Assembly: GCA_023388255.1 (NCBI GenBank)
Contig: JAEWGO010000021.1
Coordinates: 129,083-193,082, forward strand
Source: Pseudomonadota bacterium
GTDB taxonomy: Bacteria; Pseudomonadota; Gammaproteobacteria; Xanthomonadales; Rhodanobacteraceae
Length of the DNA stretch: 64,000 nucleotides
Reading direction: 5' to 3'
Made by a program: the position numbers and the translations under genes. Below are positions 7,598 to 13,951 of this stretch, piece by piece (the first letter of the stretch is position 1; each line of letters begins with the position of its first letter). The notes below the pieces were generated by a model, which saw only the letters and a list, made by a program, of their open reading frames with translations, made no database searches and was not told the DNA's origin.

Positions 7598-7694
7598 TGG
7601 CGAATCGCCACACTTGGAATAGTGGCGAATCGACACAAAGCGCTTGACAGCATAGTGGCGACTCGACACTATCTGCGTCGATGGCGACTCGCCA
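7598..7694. promoter_or_regulatory. Array of four RHH operator-like sites in a divergent control region
   Basis: Four related 13-mers: TGGCGAATCGCCA (7598-7610, perfect dyad about the central base), TGGCGAATCGACA (7623-7635), TGGCGACTCGACA (7656-7668) and TGGCGACTCGCCA (7682-7694, perfect dyad). Start-to-start spacings are 25, 33 and 26 bp, near 2.5-3 helical turns. The array lies between the starts of RHH 2 (minus) and RHH 3 (plus). The third copy overlaps the spacer and -10 of the TTGACA promoter at 7644. Confidence 0.75.
7644..7672 (+). promoter_or_regulatory. Rightward sigma-70-type promoter inside the operator array
   Basis: TTGACA at 7644-7649 is a consensus -35; 17 bp later CACTAT (7667-7672) is a weak -10. 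It would drive RHH 3 and the antirepressor-like gene behind it. The operator at 7656-7668 covers the spacer and the first bases of the -10, so bound repressor should block it. Confidence 0.5.
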
Positions 7695-7717
7695 TCATGC
7701 AAACTAGGAGAGCCGGC

Positions 7718-7882
7718 GTGACTTCGGAAGACAACAAGCCCGCGGTCCTGAACCTTAGGACCACTGAGGAAGTGAAGAAAGAGCTTCGGCGCAAGGCGCG
7801 GGAGCAGGATCGATCGATGAACTGGTTGCACGACCGCCTGCTGCGTCAGGCGCTTGGGATGGAAGCAAAGGAGGTGGCATGA
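7718..7882 (+). CDS. Small ribbon-helix-helix protein 3 (54 aa)
   Basis: The GTG at 7718 is chosen because AGGAG (7706-7710) sits 7 bp upstream; the in-frame ATG at 7697 lacks a site and falls next to an operator. The 54 residues are almost entirely an RHH domain: strand AVLNLRTTEE, helix VKKELRRKAREQDR, helix SMNWLHDRLLRQALG. It is the size of P22 Arc/Mnt. It overlaps the next gene by 4 bp (ATGA) and so heads a plus-strand operon with the ORF6N gene. Confidence 0.72.
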   Translation: MTSEDNKPAVLNLRTTEEVKKELRRKAREQDRSMNWLHDRLLRQALGMEAKEVA

Positions 7883-8148
7883 GCACCACAGAACTGGCTG
7901 GGATTGGCCTGAAGGCCATCGAGTACAAGGACGCCGTGGATGCCAGGAGAGATGCCGCTTTCGAGTTCGATGCGGCTTGCTCTAAATGGAAGGAAGGCAA
8001 CGGAGTCAGCTTTATCGAGAGGGGCTCCGAGGCCTGGAATCAGATGCTCGGTGCGGTTGCTGGGGAGATTGAGACGGTCAAGAAGGCGAAGGCTGCGGAG
8101 CGAAACACGCGCGAGCGGCTGTTCCGGGCGGTGAGGAGGGCGGCATGA
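7879..8148 (+). CDS. Small phage protein of the RHH 3-antirepressor operon (89 aa)
   Basis: 89 residues from an ATG overlapping the RHH 3 stop by 4 bp, and overlapping the next gene's start the same way. Predicted all-helical, with charged helices (YKDAVDARRDAAFEFDAA, EIETVKKAKAAERNTRER) that suggest a coiled coil. No family recognised. Translational coupling suggests it acts with the regulators around it. Confidence 0.6.
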   Translation: MSTTELAGIGLKAIEYKDAVDARRDAAFEFDAACSKWKEGNGVSFIERGSEAWNQMLGAVAGEIETVKKAKAAERNTRERLFRAVRRAA

Positions 8149-8972
8149 ACATCGTCACGGTCAACAACGTGGATCTGCCGGTGATGGAACATCGGGAGCA
8201 GCGCGTCATCACTCTCGCGCAGGTCGACGCGGTTCATGGGCGGCCGTCCGGAACTGCTGGCCGCAACTTCCGAGAGCATCGCGCCAGATTCGTGGAAGGG
8301 GTGGACTACTTCGAGGCTAACCAACCGGACGAAATTCGTCGGCTTGGTCTCATCCGTCCGCAAGGAGGAACACCCGATCGCGTGATTCTTCTGACCGAAA
8401 CCGGCTACACCATGCTGGTGAAGCCGTTCAACGATGATCTTGCGTGGCAGGTCCAGCGGCAGATCGTGAGCGGGTATTTCGCAGCAAAGCGCCTCATCGC
8501 CGAAATGCCCCACCAGCTCACGGGCTACGTCGCAGATGGCTGCACTTTGATCGAGTCGTTCAAGCGAACGATGAATCCGGCCGCATCCACCACGCTCGGC
8601 ATGTATCAGAAGCTCGCGGACAGCTCCGGGCATGCTCGGCTGCTCCCTGCCTACGCTGTCGACAGCCCTGCCAACGATGGGTCGAGCCATGCGACGAAGG
8701 CCCTGAAGGATCTGCTGGACCAGTTCGGCGTTGGCCTGAGTAGCCGAAAGGTCTACCCACTGCTTGAGAAAGCCGGACTGATGGAGCACCGCAGCAGGCC
8801 GAGCAGCAAAGGCGGCTCGAAGCGATTCTGGAGCTTCTCCGAAGCTGGCCTGGCCTATGGCAAGAACATGTCACACCCGTCGAACCAGCGCGAAACGCAG
8901 CCGCACTTCTACGAGAGCGAGTTCTCGAAGCTGCTCGGCGTCGTTGGTCTCGGTATGAAGAAAGCCGCATGA
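8145..8972 (+). CDS. ORF6N-domain protein, antirepressor-like (275 aa)
   Basis: Residues about 5-100 form an ORF6N domain: VNNVDLPVMEHREQRVITL, then VDAVHGRPSGTAGRNFREHR, VEGVDYFEA and ILLTETGYTMLVKPFNDD. ORF6N is a DNA-binding/antirepressor module found in phage Ant and KilA-N-type proteins. The C-terminal part (FGVGLSSRKVYPLLEKAGLM, KRFWSFSEAGLAYGKNM) resembles a phage antirepressor C-domain with winged-helix character. It is coupled by ATGA overlaps to the small gene and RHH 3. A role in inactivating a repressor during induction is inferred from this context. Confidence 0.72.
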   Translation: MNIVTVNNVDLPVMEHREQRVITLAQVDAVHGRPSGTAGRNFREHRARFVEGVDYFEANQPDEIRRLGLIRPQGGTPDRVILLTETGYTMLVKPFNDDLAWQVQRQIVSGYFAAKRLIAEMPHQLTGYVADGCTLIESFKRTMNPAASTTLGMYQKLADSSGHARLLPAYAVDSPANDGSSHATKALKDLLDQFGVGLSSRKVYPLLEKAGLMEHRSRPSSKGGSKRFWSFSEAGLAYGKNMSHPSNQRETQPHFYESEFSKLLGVVGLGMKKAA

Positions 8973-8984
8973 CCACAAACAAAA

Positions 8985-9014
8985 AGGCCTCGACTGCGCC
9001 AACAGTCGAGGCCT
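8985..9014 (-). terminator. Strong hairpin; poly-T side faces the minus strand
   Basis: Perfect 12-bp arms AGGCCTCGACTG (8985-8996) and CAGTCGAGGCCT (9003-9014) with a 6-nt loop. On the minus strand it is followed by TTTTTGTTT, a good intrinsic terminator; on the plus strand there is no T-run. It lies just after the ORF6N gene. No minus-strand gene is visible to its right before 11.7 kb, so it may block leftward transcription entering the control region. Confidence 0.6.
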
Positions 9015-9042
9015 CGGATGAAAGTCTTCAGAGGACATTTCA

Positions 9043-9372
9043 ATGCTGAACACTACAACTGAAATCGAACAAGAGCAAGCCGCGCCGAGCCACCTCTCCG
9101 ACGCACGCGACTTGTTCCACGCACTATCAGACCTGCGCGAGCGCTTGCGATGGATGGAAGTGCTGGCCACCTGCGTTGACGACCTTGCAGCCGGGGTCGT
9201 CGCCGGAACCGCTGCGCATGGGCGACATCCCAGCGTCGCTGCGGATCGCATCCGCACCCTCGCGAATCTGACTCACTACCTTTCCAGCGATGCGTTCGGC
9301 GTCGCGGATGGAGCGACGTCGGATGGCATCGAGGAACGTCTTTTCCCGCCCCGCAAGGGAGGTGTGGCATGA
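9043..9372 (+). CDS. Phage protein of unknown function (109 aa)
   Basis: 109 residues, helical: SDARDLFHALSDLRERLRWM and RIRTLANLTHYLSSDAFG. The ATG at 9043 follows GAGGACATTTCA, a good ribosome site. The stop overlaps the next start by 4 bp, so it belongs to the 9043-10459 operon. No family recognised. Confidence 0.62.
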   Translation: MLNTTTEIEQEQAAPSHLSDARDLFHALSDLRERLRWMEVLATCVDDLAAGVVAGTAAHGRHPSVAADRIRTLANLTHYLSSDAFGVADGATSDGIEERLFPPRKGGVA

Positions 9373-9995
9373 GCGCACAGACTCTCACCATTGCGGCGCC
9401 GAACATCAAGACTGCTGTCTTCGGTATCCGCGGCACTGCGCCGTTGGTCGTGAACCGCTTCAGCCTGAAAGCTCGCGAGATGATTCGAGCCACGCAGGCA
9501 GAGGGCAGCACGGCGCGCGGAAAGAAGAAGCGCGAGGCGAAGGACTTCAGAGCGCTGTTCGAGGGGTCGATGTATCGCAGCAAGGACGGCTGGGTCGGCG
9601 TGCACGCCGGCTCGTTCCGCAACGCAATGATCAGCGCATGCAGGACGGTGGGCGTGCCGATGACCCGCGCGAAGCTGGCTGTGTTCATTGAGGCGGATGG
9701 CTTCGACGCGGCAGATGGAACCCCGCTGGTTCGCGTTCATGGAGATCCGATGCAGCACGAGGCTATGACGAGAAACGCTACGGGCGTTTGCGATCTTCGC
9801 GTGCGCGCCATGTTCGAGGAGTGGCGCGCCGAACTTCGAGTGCGCTTCGATGCTGACATGCTGTCGCTTAGCGACGTCGCGAATCTGCTGGCACGCGTCG
9901 GCCTTCAAGTTGGCATCGGCGAAGGCAGGCCAGACTCGAAAGCGTCCGGTGGTGTGGGCTGGGGCACGTTCGAACTGCAAGGAGAGCCAGCATGA
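9369..9995 (+). CDS. Conserved early phage protein, function unknown (208 aa)
   Basis: I recognise the pattern from many proteobacterial phages: FGIRGTAPLVVNRFSLKARE, then ARGKKKREAKDF, FRNAMISACRTVGVPMTRAK, FIEADGFDAADGTPLVRV and the C-terminal VGIGEGRPDSKASGGVGWGT. No function is established as far as I know. The alternating strands and the Gly-rich C-terminal segment recall RAMP/Cas7-like RNA-binding folds, but that is speculation. It overlaps both neighbours by 4 bp. Confidence 0.65.
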   Translation: MSAQTLTIAAPNIKTAVFGIRGTAPLVVNRFSLKAREMIRATQAEGSTARGKKKREAKDFRALFEGSMYRSKDGWVGVHAGSFRNAMISACRTVGVPMTRAKLAVFIEADGFDAADGTPLVRVHGDPMQHEAMTRNATGVCDLRVRAMFEEWRAELRVRFDADMLSLSDVANLLARVGLQVGIGEGRPDSKASGGVGWGTFELQGEPA

Positions 9996-10459
9996 GTCGC
10001 GATCGCGAGAAGATCAAAGCCGAGCTCGAACAGCTTGAGCGCAATGGCATCGTGAAGCCGGCGGATGTTGTGGAGTTCGCGCGCAATCCGGAAACGGCAT
10101 TGCATGCCTGCTTCGAGTGGGATGACACCGAGGCAGCACAGCAGTGGCGTATCGAGCAGGCGAGGGCGGTCATTCGCTGCTATGTCGTCGTCGAGGACTC
10201 CAAGCCAGCCGAACCGGTACGGGCATTCGTCGCGCTGCGTGGCGACCGGAAGGAAGGCGGTGGTTATCGCAAGTTCGCCGATGTGATGAGCAACGAGCAA
10301 CTGCACGCTGCGCTGATGCGCGATGCGCTGACCGACCTCAAGTCGGCTCAACGGCGATTCGCGAAGTTGACGGAGTTGACGAAGGTGTTCCGCGAGGTCG
10401 ACAAGGCCGAGCGCGCATTCGAGCGGCAACAGAAGCGCGGCAAGAAGGACGCCGCGTGA
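9992..10459 (+). CDS. Conserved early phage protein, function unknown (155 aa)
   Basis: 155 residues, coupled to the previous gene by a 4-bp overlap. Content: IKAELEQLERNGIVKPADVV, ACFEWDDTEAAQQWRIEQAR, then a beta segment AVIRCYVVVED and RGDRKEGGGYRKFADVMSNE, ending in basic helices (KAERAFERQQKRGKKDAA). The 'WDD..AA..WR..QAR..I' pattern is shared with homologues that accompany the 9369-type gene in other phages. Function unknown. Confidence 0.65.
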   Translation: MSRDREKIKAELEQLERNGIVKPADVVEFARNPETALHACFEWDDTEAAQQWRIEQARAVIRCYVVVEDSKPAEPVRAFVALRGDRKEGGGYRKFADVMSNEQLHAALMRDALTDLKSAQRRFAKLTELTKVFREVDKAERAFERQQKRGKKDAA

Positions 10460-10661
10460 GTTCTACCCGGCCGACGGATCGGCCGGTTTGCGCAAGAGGG
10501 ATAGACGCGGCAGGCGAGGATTGGCTTCGAAGGCAAGGTCGGGCAAGGTCCGGCAACGCAGGCACGGTTGGGCAAGGCTCGGCTTGGCACGGCGCGGCTT
10601 CGCATCGCAGGCAAGGTGTGGCCCGGCGTGACGTCGAGTGGCAGGGAGCGGCATCGCGACC
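10460..10661 (+). repeat. Non-coding G-rich stretch of degenerate GGCAAGG/GGCACGG units
   Basis: After the operon end, about 10530-10650 carries a run of imperfect GGCAAGGT, GGCAAGGC, GGCACGG and GGCTTGGC units, 6-10 bp apart, with G strongly on the plus strand. No reading frame here looks like protein. Similar GGCAAGGC-type tracts follow homologous gene pairs in other phages in my experience; purpose unknown. Confidence 0.5.
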
Positions 10662-10691
10662 AACCCCGGTAGTTCTCTGCCGGGGTTCTTT
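10662..10691 (+). terminator. Intrinsic terminator-like hairpin after the early operon
   Basis: Arms AACCCCGG (10662-10669) and CCGGGGTT (10680-10687) with a 10-nt loop, followed by CTTT. The T-run is short, so termination may be partial. It closes the 9043-10459 operon before the next gene's ribosome site. Confidence 0.5.
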
Positions 10692-10733
10692 ACGATGATA
10701 GGCTGCCGCGGCTCCATCGACAGGGGGGAAGGC

Positions 10734-11144
10734 ATGTCTGGCGACGTCTATCCGATCAACTCAATCAGCTTCTTCATTCAAAATCCCAAAGGCGATCATC
10801 CGACGGAGGAGGAGATGATCGAACTCGGCGCGCAAGTTGCTGCGTACTTTCGCGAGCTGCTTGAGCACGATGATCGTCTGCGCGGCGTTGTCAGTATCCG
10901 ACGGGTCGACGTTCGATGCGGGTGCACCATCGCAACCATTTCTCTGGTCGTCGGCTTGGTCGGCACCGTCGCTCAGTACTCGCAGATCAAAACATCGGTG
11001 GCTGAACTAGCGCGCGACGTTCAAGGCCTTTGGGTGAAGCTCGAACGCTGGGCGAAACCGTACCGCGTGTGGCTCTATCGCGAGGATCTTGTTGACTATG
11101 ATGAAAAAGGGGAAATCAGGTTCCGCGGTGAGCCGGAGGCATAG
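10734..11144 (+). CDS. Phage protein with a possible membrane segment (136 aa)
   Basis: ATG at 10734 follows AGGGGGGAAGGC. Residues 1-60 look soluble (INSISFFIQNPKGDHPTEEE); TIATISLVVGLVGTVAQY (about residues 64-81) may be a membrane segment. The rest is amphipathic (ELARDVQGLWVKLERWAKPY). No family recognised. It stands alone between two terminator-like hairpins, as morons often do. Confidence 0.5.
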   Translation: MSGDVYPINSISFFIQNPKGDHPTEEEMIELGAQVAAYFRELLEHDDRLRGVVSIRRVDVRCGCTIATISLVVGLVGTVAQYSQIKTSVAELARDVQGLWVKLERWAKPYRVWLYREDLVDYDEKGEIRFRGEPEA

Positions 11145-11235
11145 CTCGCTCGTCGGCTCGTCTCAGCGAGTGAGATCGTGCCCCACTATTCTGAATCTGC
11201 TCGCCAACCCCTCCCGGCGAGCGCCATAACCACTA

Positions 11236-11283
11236 TCCCGCAGCCGCTCGTCGTGAGACGCCGGGACTGCGGGAGCTTTTTTT
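11236..11283 (+). terminator. Intrinsic terminator
   Basis: Arms TCCCGCAG (11236-11243) and CTGCGGGA (11267-11274) enclose a 23-nt loop and are followed by GC and then T7 (11277-11283). It separates the gene ending at 11144 from the DUF2493 gene. The next ribosome site (GAGGGA) starts right after the T-run. Confidence 0.7.
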
Positions 11284-11293
11284 GAGGGAAACG

Positions 11294-11689
11294 ATGCGCC
11301 TGATTGTTTGCGGTGGCCGCGACTACAGCGATGAAGCGTTTGTGTTCCCCACCCTTGACCGTGTGCACGCGAAGCGAAGCGTCACGCAGGTCGTACAGGG
11401 TGGCGCGACAGGGGCTGATGCACTGGCAAAGCACTGGGCCGATGCTCGCGGCGTCGAATGCCTGACGATTCGCGCCGACTGGCGGACGCACGGCAAGGCA
11501 GCCGGACCGATCCGCAATGGCCAAATGCTCGACCTACAGCCGGATGGCTTGGTCGCCTTCCCGGGAGGTCGAGGAACGGCGGACATGTGCCGACAAGCAG
11601 CGGCGCGTGGTGTCGCTGTGTGGCATCCAGCAGGCTCTCAGAGTTACGAATCTACGCCGATGGGAACGTCCCGCAATAGCGACGCATAG
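11294..11689 (+). CDS. DUF2493 / YspA-type SLOG-family nucleotide-binding protein
   Basis: 131 residues. MRLIVCGGRDYSDEAFV, then VVQGGATGADALAKHWA, and PIRNGQML are the signature motifs of DUF2493, a Rossmann-like member of the SLOG/DprA-related superfamily. Family members are common in phages and mobile elements and are thought to bind nucleotides or nucleotide-derived ligands; no reaction is proven. ATG at 11294 has GAGGGA 6 bp upstream. The tail (SQSYESTPMGTSRN) looks disordered. Confidence 0.78.
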   Translation: MRLIVCGGRDYSDEAFVFPTLDRVHAKRSVTQVVQGGATGADALAKHWADARGVECLTIRADWRTHGKAAGPIRNGQMLDLQPDGLVAFPGGRGTADMCRQAAARGVAVWHPAGSQSYESTPMGTSRNSDA

Positions 11690-11703
11690 AGCGACGCGGC
11701 CCC

Positions 11704-12135
11704 CTATGGTGCAGCGACCTGTAGAAGATCGTTCGATTTCTCTGAGAAGGCACGTGCCACGATTGGTCCGTTCGTCACTTCATCGACGGAGAGTGAGTCG
11801 ATTGACGCTATTGCTTGGCGCTCGATGAGCTTACGGTCACGCTGGAACTGATGAACGTCGAAGCTGATGGAAAAGATTCGACGAGTTGTCCTTCCGACCG
11901 AGACGCGGAAATAAGGGGAGATCAGCACCTCGTCCGCGCCTTCCTCGGTGATGTACTGAAACTCGATGGTTAGGCAGCCGGATTGCGTGCTGTATTCAGC
12001 TCGCACCTTCGTCGGTACGTTGTATGGCGACGGCGACGATAGTGACCACGGGGCATCCTTCGGATGAACGAAGGGTGCTATGCGATCGGGGTTGAGCTTC
12101 AACCATTTGGTGCTACTGGTCACTTGATCGTTCAT
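11704..12135 (-). CDS. Hypothetical partner protein of a two-gene minus-strand cassette (143 aa)
   Basis: 143 residues from ATG 12135 after GAGAGGGAAATGAA. It is beta-rich: KVRAEYSTQSGCLTIEFQYI, VLISPYFRVSVGRTTRRIF, ISFDVHQFQRDRKLIERQA. No signal peptide and no family recognised. The start lies one base past the stop of the GAF-like gene, so the two are translated together. Transcription opposes the flanking phage genes, as expected for a cargo (moron) expressed in the lysogen. Stop at 11704 converges with the DUF2493 gene. Confidence 0.65.
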   Translation of the reverse strand: MNDQVTSSTKWLKLNPDRIAPFVHPKDAPWSLSSPSPYNVPTKVRAEYSTQSGCLTIEFQYITEEGADEVLISPYFRVSVGRTTRRIFSISFDVHQFQRDRKLIERQAIASIDSLSVDEVTNGPIVARAFSEKSNDLLQVAAP

Positions 12136-12136
12136 T

Positions 12137-12898
12137 TCATTTCCCTCTCAAGTACCCGGCCAGGTGCGACGCTAGGGGCTTGAATGCCTTTTGTGCGCGC
12201 TTGGGGTCGAACCCTTCCTTAACACAGTCTATGACAATGACGCCCCATCGTTTGTTATCTACGTCAACAGGGATGCCCATAAGTGAGCGAGCCTGGGGCG
12301 GCTTCTTCCTTAGGCGACTCGGACTGCAGAAAGATTGTTCCCCGTAGTTCGCGAACTGGGCGTCGGTCGCTCCTGGGGCGCGGAGGTTTGGAAGTCCGCT
12401 GACATATTTGATTTCCCTAGATGACCAAGCTTTCCCGGCGACGCCTTCAGCACACTCACCATCGTCCGGAGCACAGAAGATCGCAGAAGTCTTGCGCGTC
12501 GAGAATCCTGATCGCTCGTAGGGCATCAGCCATCCGCCGACGCACGGCCATCGACGAAGTGTGAATTTGTGATGTCGAAACAGGGTGACTCGACCATGCT
12601 GTTCATAGTCGAGCTTCTGATCCTTGAACGTGGCGTCTTTGATCTCATTCAGAACCCGCCATACTTCTTCTCGACGGCTCCGATCCGTAAAGTGACGCGC
12701 GGACACTATGATCGGAGTTGCGACGGCGAGCGCTGGAAGTACCCAACCGTTCCTGACCGGATCGGTCACGAAGCTTAGAGCGGCAGGAATTTTGTCAGGA
12801 GGGGCCTGGTGAATGGCCGCTGCAAGAATTGACGTCGTTCTTGTCCCGCGATCGATCAGCTTGATCGGTGTCGCAAGAAGACTGCTTCCGATTTTCAT
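12137..12898 (-). CDS. GAF-like domain protein with N-terminal membrane segment (253 aa)
   Basis: Residues about 50-67 (NGWVLPALAVATPIIVSA) could span the membrane. Residues about 75-250 look like a GAF-type sensor domain: VWRVLNEIKDATF, then LFRHHKFTLRRWPCVGGWL, GVAGKAWSSREIKYVSGLP, a Cys-containing loop and the closing strands SLMGIPVDVDNKRWGVIVID. Such domains bind small molecules or nucleotides. First gene of a coupled pair with the 143-residue protein, on the minus strand of the prophage. Role unknown; membrane-linked sensing or phage exclusion is an inference. Confidence 0.65.
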   Translation of the reverse strand: MKIGSSLLATPIKLIDRGTRTTSILAAAIHQAPPDKIPAALSFVTDPVRNGWVLPALAVATPIIVSARHFTDRSRREEVWRVLNEIKDATFKDQKLDYEQHGRVTLFRHHKFTLRRWPCVGGWLMPYERSGFSTRKTSAIFCAPDDGECAEGVAGKAWSSREIKYVSGLPNLRAPGATDAQFANYGEQSFCSPSRLRKKPPQARSLMGIPVDVDNKRWGVIVIDCVKEGFDPKRAQKAFKPLASHLAGYLRGK

Positions 12899-13276
12899 GC
12901 CGTCCCCTGTCCATCGGCAATTGCTTTCGGCCTATTCCCGGTAGGCACTCGTCGACTCTAGCCGATTCGGCTCTGGCTGTCCTTTCCGATCGTTCCCGCA
13001 GCGCAGCAGTCGCATTCGCAGCGATTGCGATGACGATTGGTGTGCGTTGACTCGCGCTTGCAGCCCGGTGGTAACCCGCCCGCCTATCTACTTACCACCC
13101 CGCGCGGCCACGCTGCTTGCATGGTCGCGCCACCCACATCCAGCCCGACGCATTCGTGCGTTGACTCGCCCCCGTTCCTAGTCAACACCTGCGGACGGCA
13201 CGCTGGTGGCATGGACACGATGGCTGCCAGCGAGAGCGTCGAGAGCATGCGGAGGCACCTTGGGCGCCGCCGTGTC
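12899..13276. other. Non-coding gap with a diverged tandem repeat
   Basis: No gene is supported. GTGCGTTGACTCGC occurs at 13042-13055 and again at 13156-13169. Each copy is followed by a second shared block (CACGCTG-N2-TGCATGG-type versus CACGCTGGTGGCATGG), so the region is an imperfect repeat of about 114 bp with a deletion in the second unit. Each unit carries TTGACT, but no good -10 follows. The long plus-strand frame from 13037 is the complement of the toxin-antitoxin genes. Confidence 0.4.
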
Positions 13277-13576
13277 TCAGGCCGGAACGGCGGTCAGCTT
13301 CACGCCCAACGCGGTGCACACGCGCTGGATCGTCTCGAAGCGCGGATGTGCGCCTGGACGAAGCGCCTTGTACAATGCCTCGCGCGCAATGCCGGCAGAT
13401 TCTGCAACGGCCGACATGCCGCGCGCGCGGGCGATAGTGCCAAGCGCGCGCGCCAGTTCTGCCGGGTCGTTTTCCTCGATCACCAGCGTAAGGTATTCGG
13501 CGATGGCTTCCTCGCTATCGAGGTGTTCGGCCATGTCGAACTCGGGAAGATCGGCGATTTTGGTCTTCTTGGTCAT
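13277..13576 (-). CDS. higA: Antitoxin of a HigBA-type toxin-antitoxin module (HTH protein)
   Basis: 99 residues. The C-terminal half is a lambda-repressor-type helix-turn-helix: MSAVAESAGIAREALYKALR, then RFETIQRVCTALGVKL. The N-terminal half (FDMAEHLDSEEAIAEYLTLV) is typical of the 'putative addiction module antidote' family, which neutralises a RelE/HigB-like toxin. It begins 3 bp after the toxin gene's stop. It probably binds the palindrome at 13886 to repress its own operon. Confidence 0.85.
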   Translation of the reverse strand: MTKKTKIADLPEFDMAEHLDSEEAIAEYLTLVIEENDPAELARALGTIARARGMSAVAESAGIAREALYKALRPGAHPRFETIQRVCTALGVKLTAVPA

Positions 13577-13579
13577 GGG

Positions 13580-13876
13580 TCAGTCCTCCAACGTGGCGGC
13601 CAGTTTCTTCGCGGCGGCAATGTCGCGGGCCTGCGTGGATTTGTCACCGCCGCCCAGCATCACGATCAGCACCGCTCCGCGCTGGATGTAATACATGCGC
13701 CAGCCCGGGCCGAAGTGCTCGCGCATCTCGCTCACGCCTTCGCCGACCGGCTCCACGTCGCCGAGGATGCCACGCTGCGCCTTGTCGAGCCGCCTGGACA
13801 GGCGCACGACCGTTTTCACGTCGCGGATGCCGTCGAACCAGTCGATGAACTCGGGCGTTTTCTTGATCGTGAACAT
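13580..13876 (-). CDS. higB: Toxin of a HigBA-type module (RelE/ParE superfamily, Gp49-like)
   Basis: 98 residues: FTIKKTPEFIDWFDGIRDV, RLSRRLDKAQRGILGDVEPV, VSEMREHFGPGWRMYYIQRG and VLIVMLGGGDKSTQARDI. These are the motifs of the phage-derived Gp49-like/HigB toxin family, whose members cleave mRNA at ribosomes. Toxin-first gene order is normal for this family. The module probably stabilises the prophage; it may also act against other phages. Confidence 0.87.
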   Translation of the reverse strand: MFTIKKTPEFIDWFDGIRDVKTVVRLSRRLDKAQRGILGDVEPVGEGVSEMREHFGPGWRMYYIQRGAVLIVMLGGGDKSTQARDIAAAKKLAATLED

Positions 13877-13882
13877 GATGCG

Positions 13883-13911
13883 AGTGTAATCGAACGATTA
13901 CTGTCGATCAA
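13883..13911 (-). promoter_or_regulatory. Promoter and palindromic operator of the HigBA-type module
   Basis: On the minus strand TTGATC (13911-13906) and TACACT (13888-13883) are separated by 17 bp. The perfect dyad GTAATCG-TT-CGATTAC (13886-13901) overlaps the -10 end and the spacer, where an antitoxin would block transcription. The toxin ATG is at 13876, so the leader is very short. Confidence 0.7.
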
Positions 13912-13951
13912 GTCCGCTCGGGCGGCGATCAGCAACGGGCAGGCGAGGGCG

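Noticed and set aside
8969..9049. 26-codon ORF overlapping the ORF6N stop (ATGA)
   Set aside because: It is made largely of the 12-bp hairpin arms; coding is not supported over the terminator explanation.
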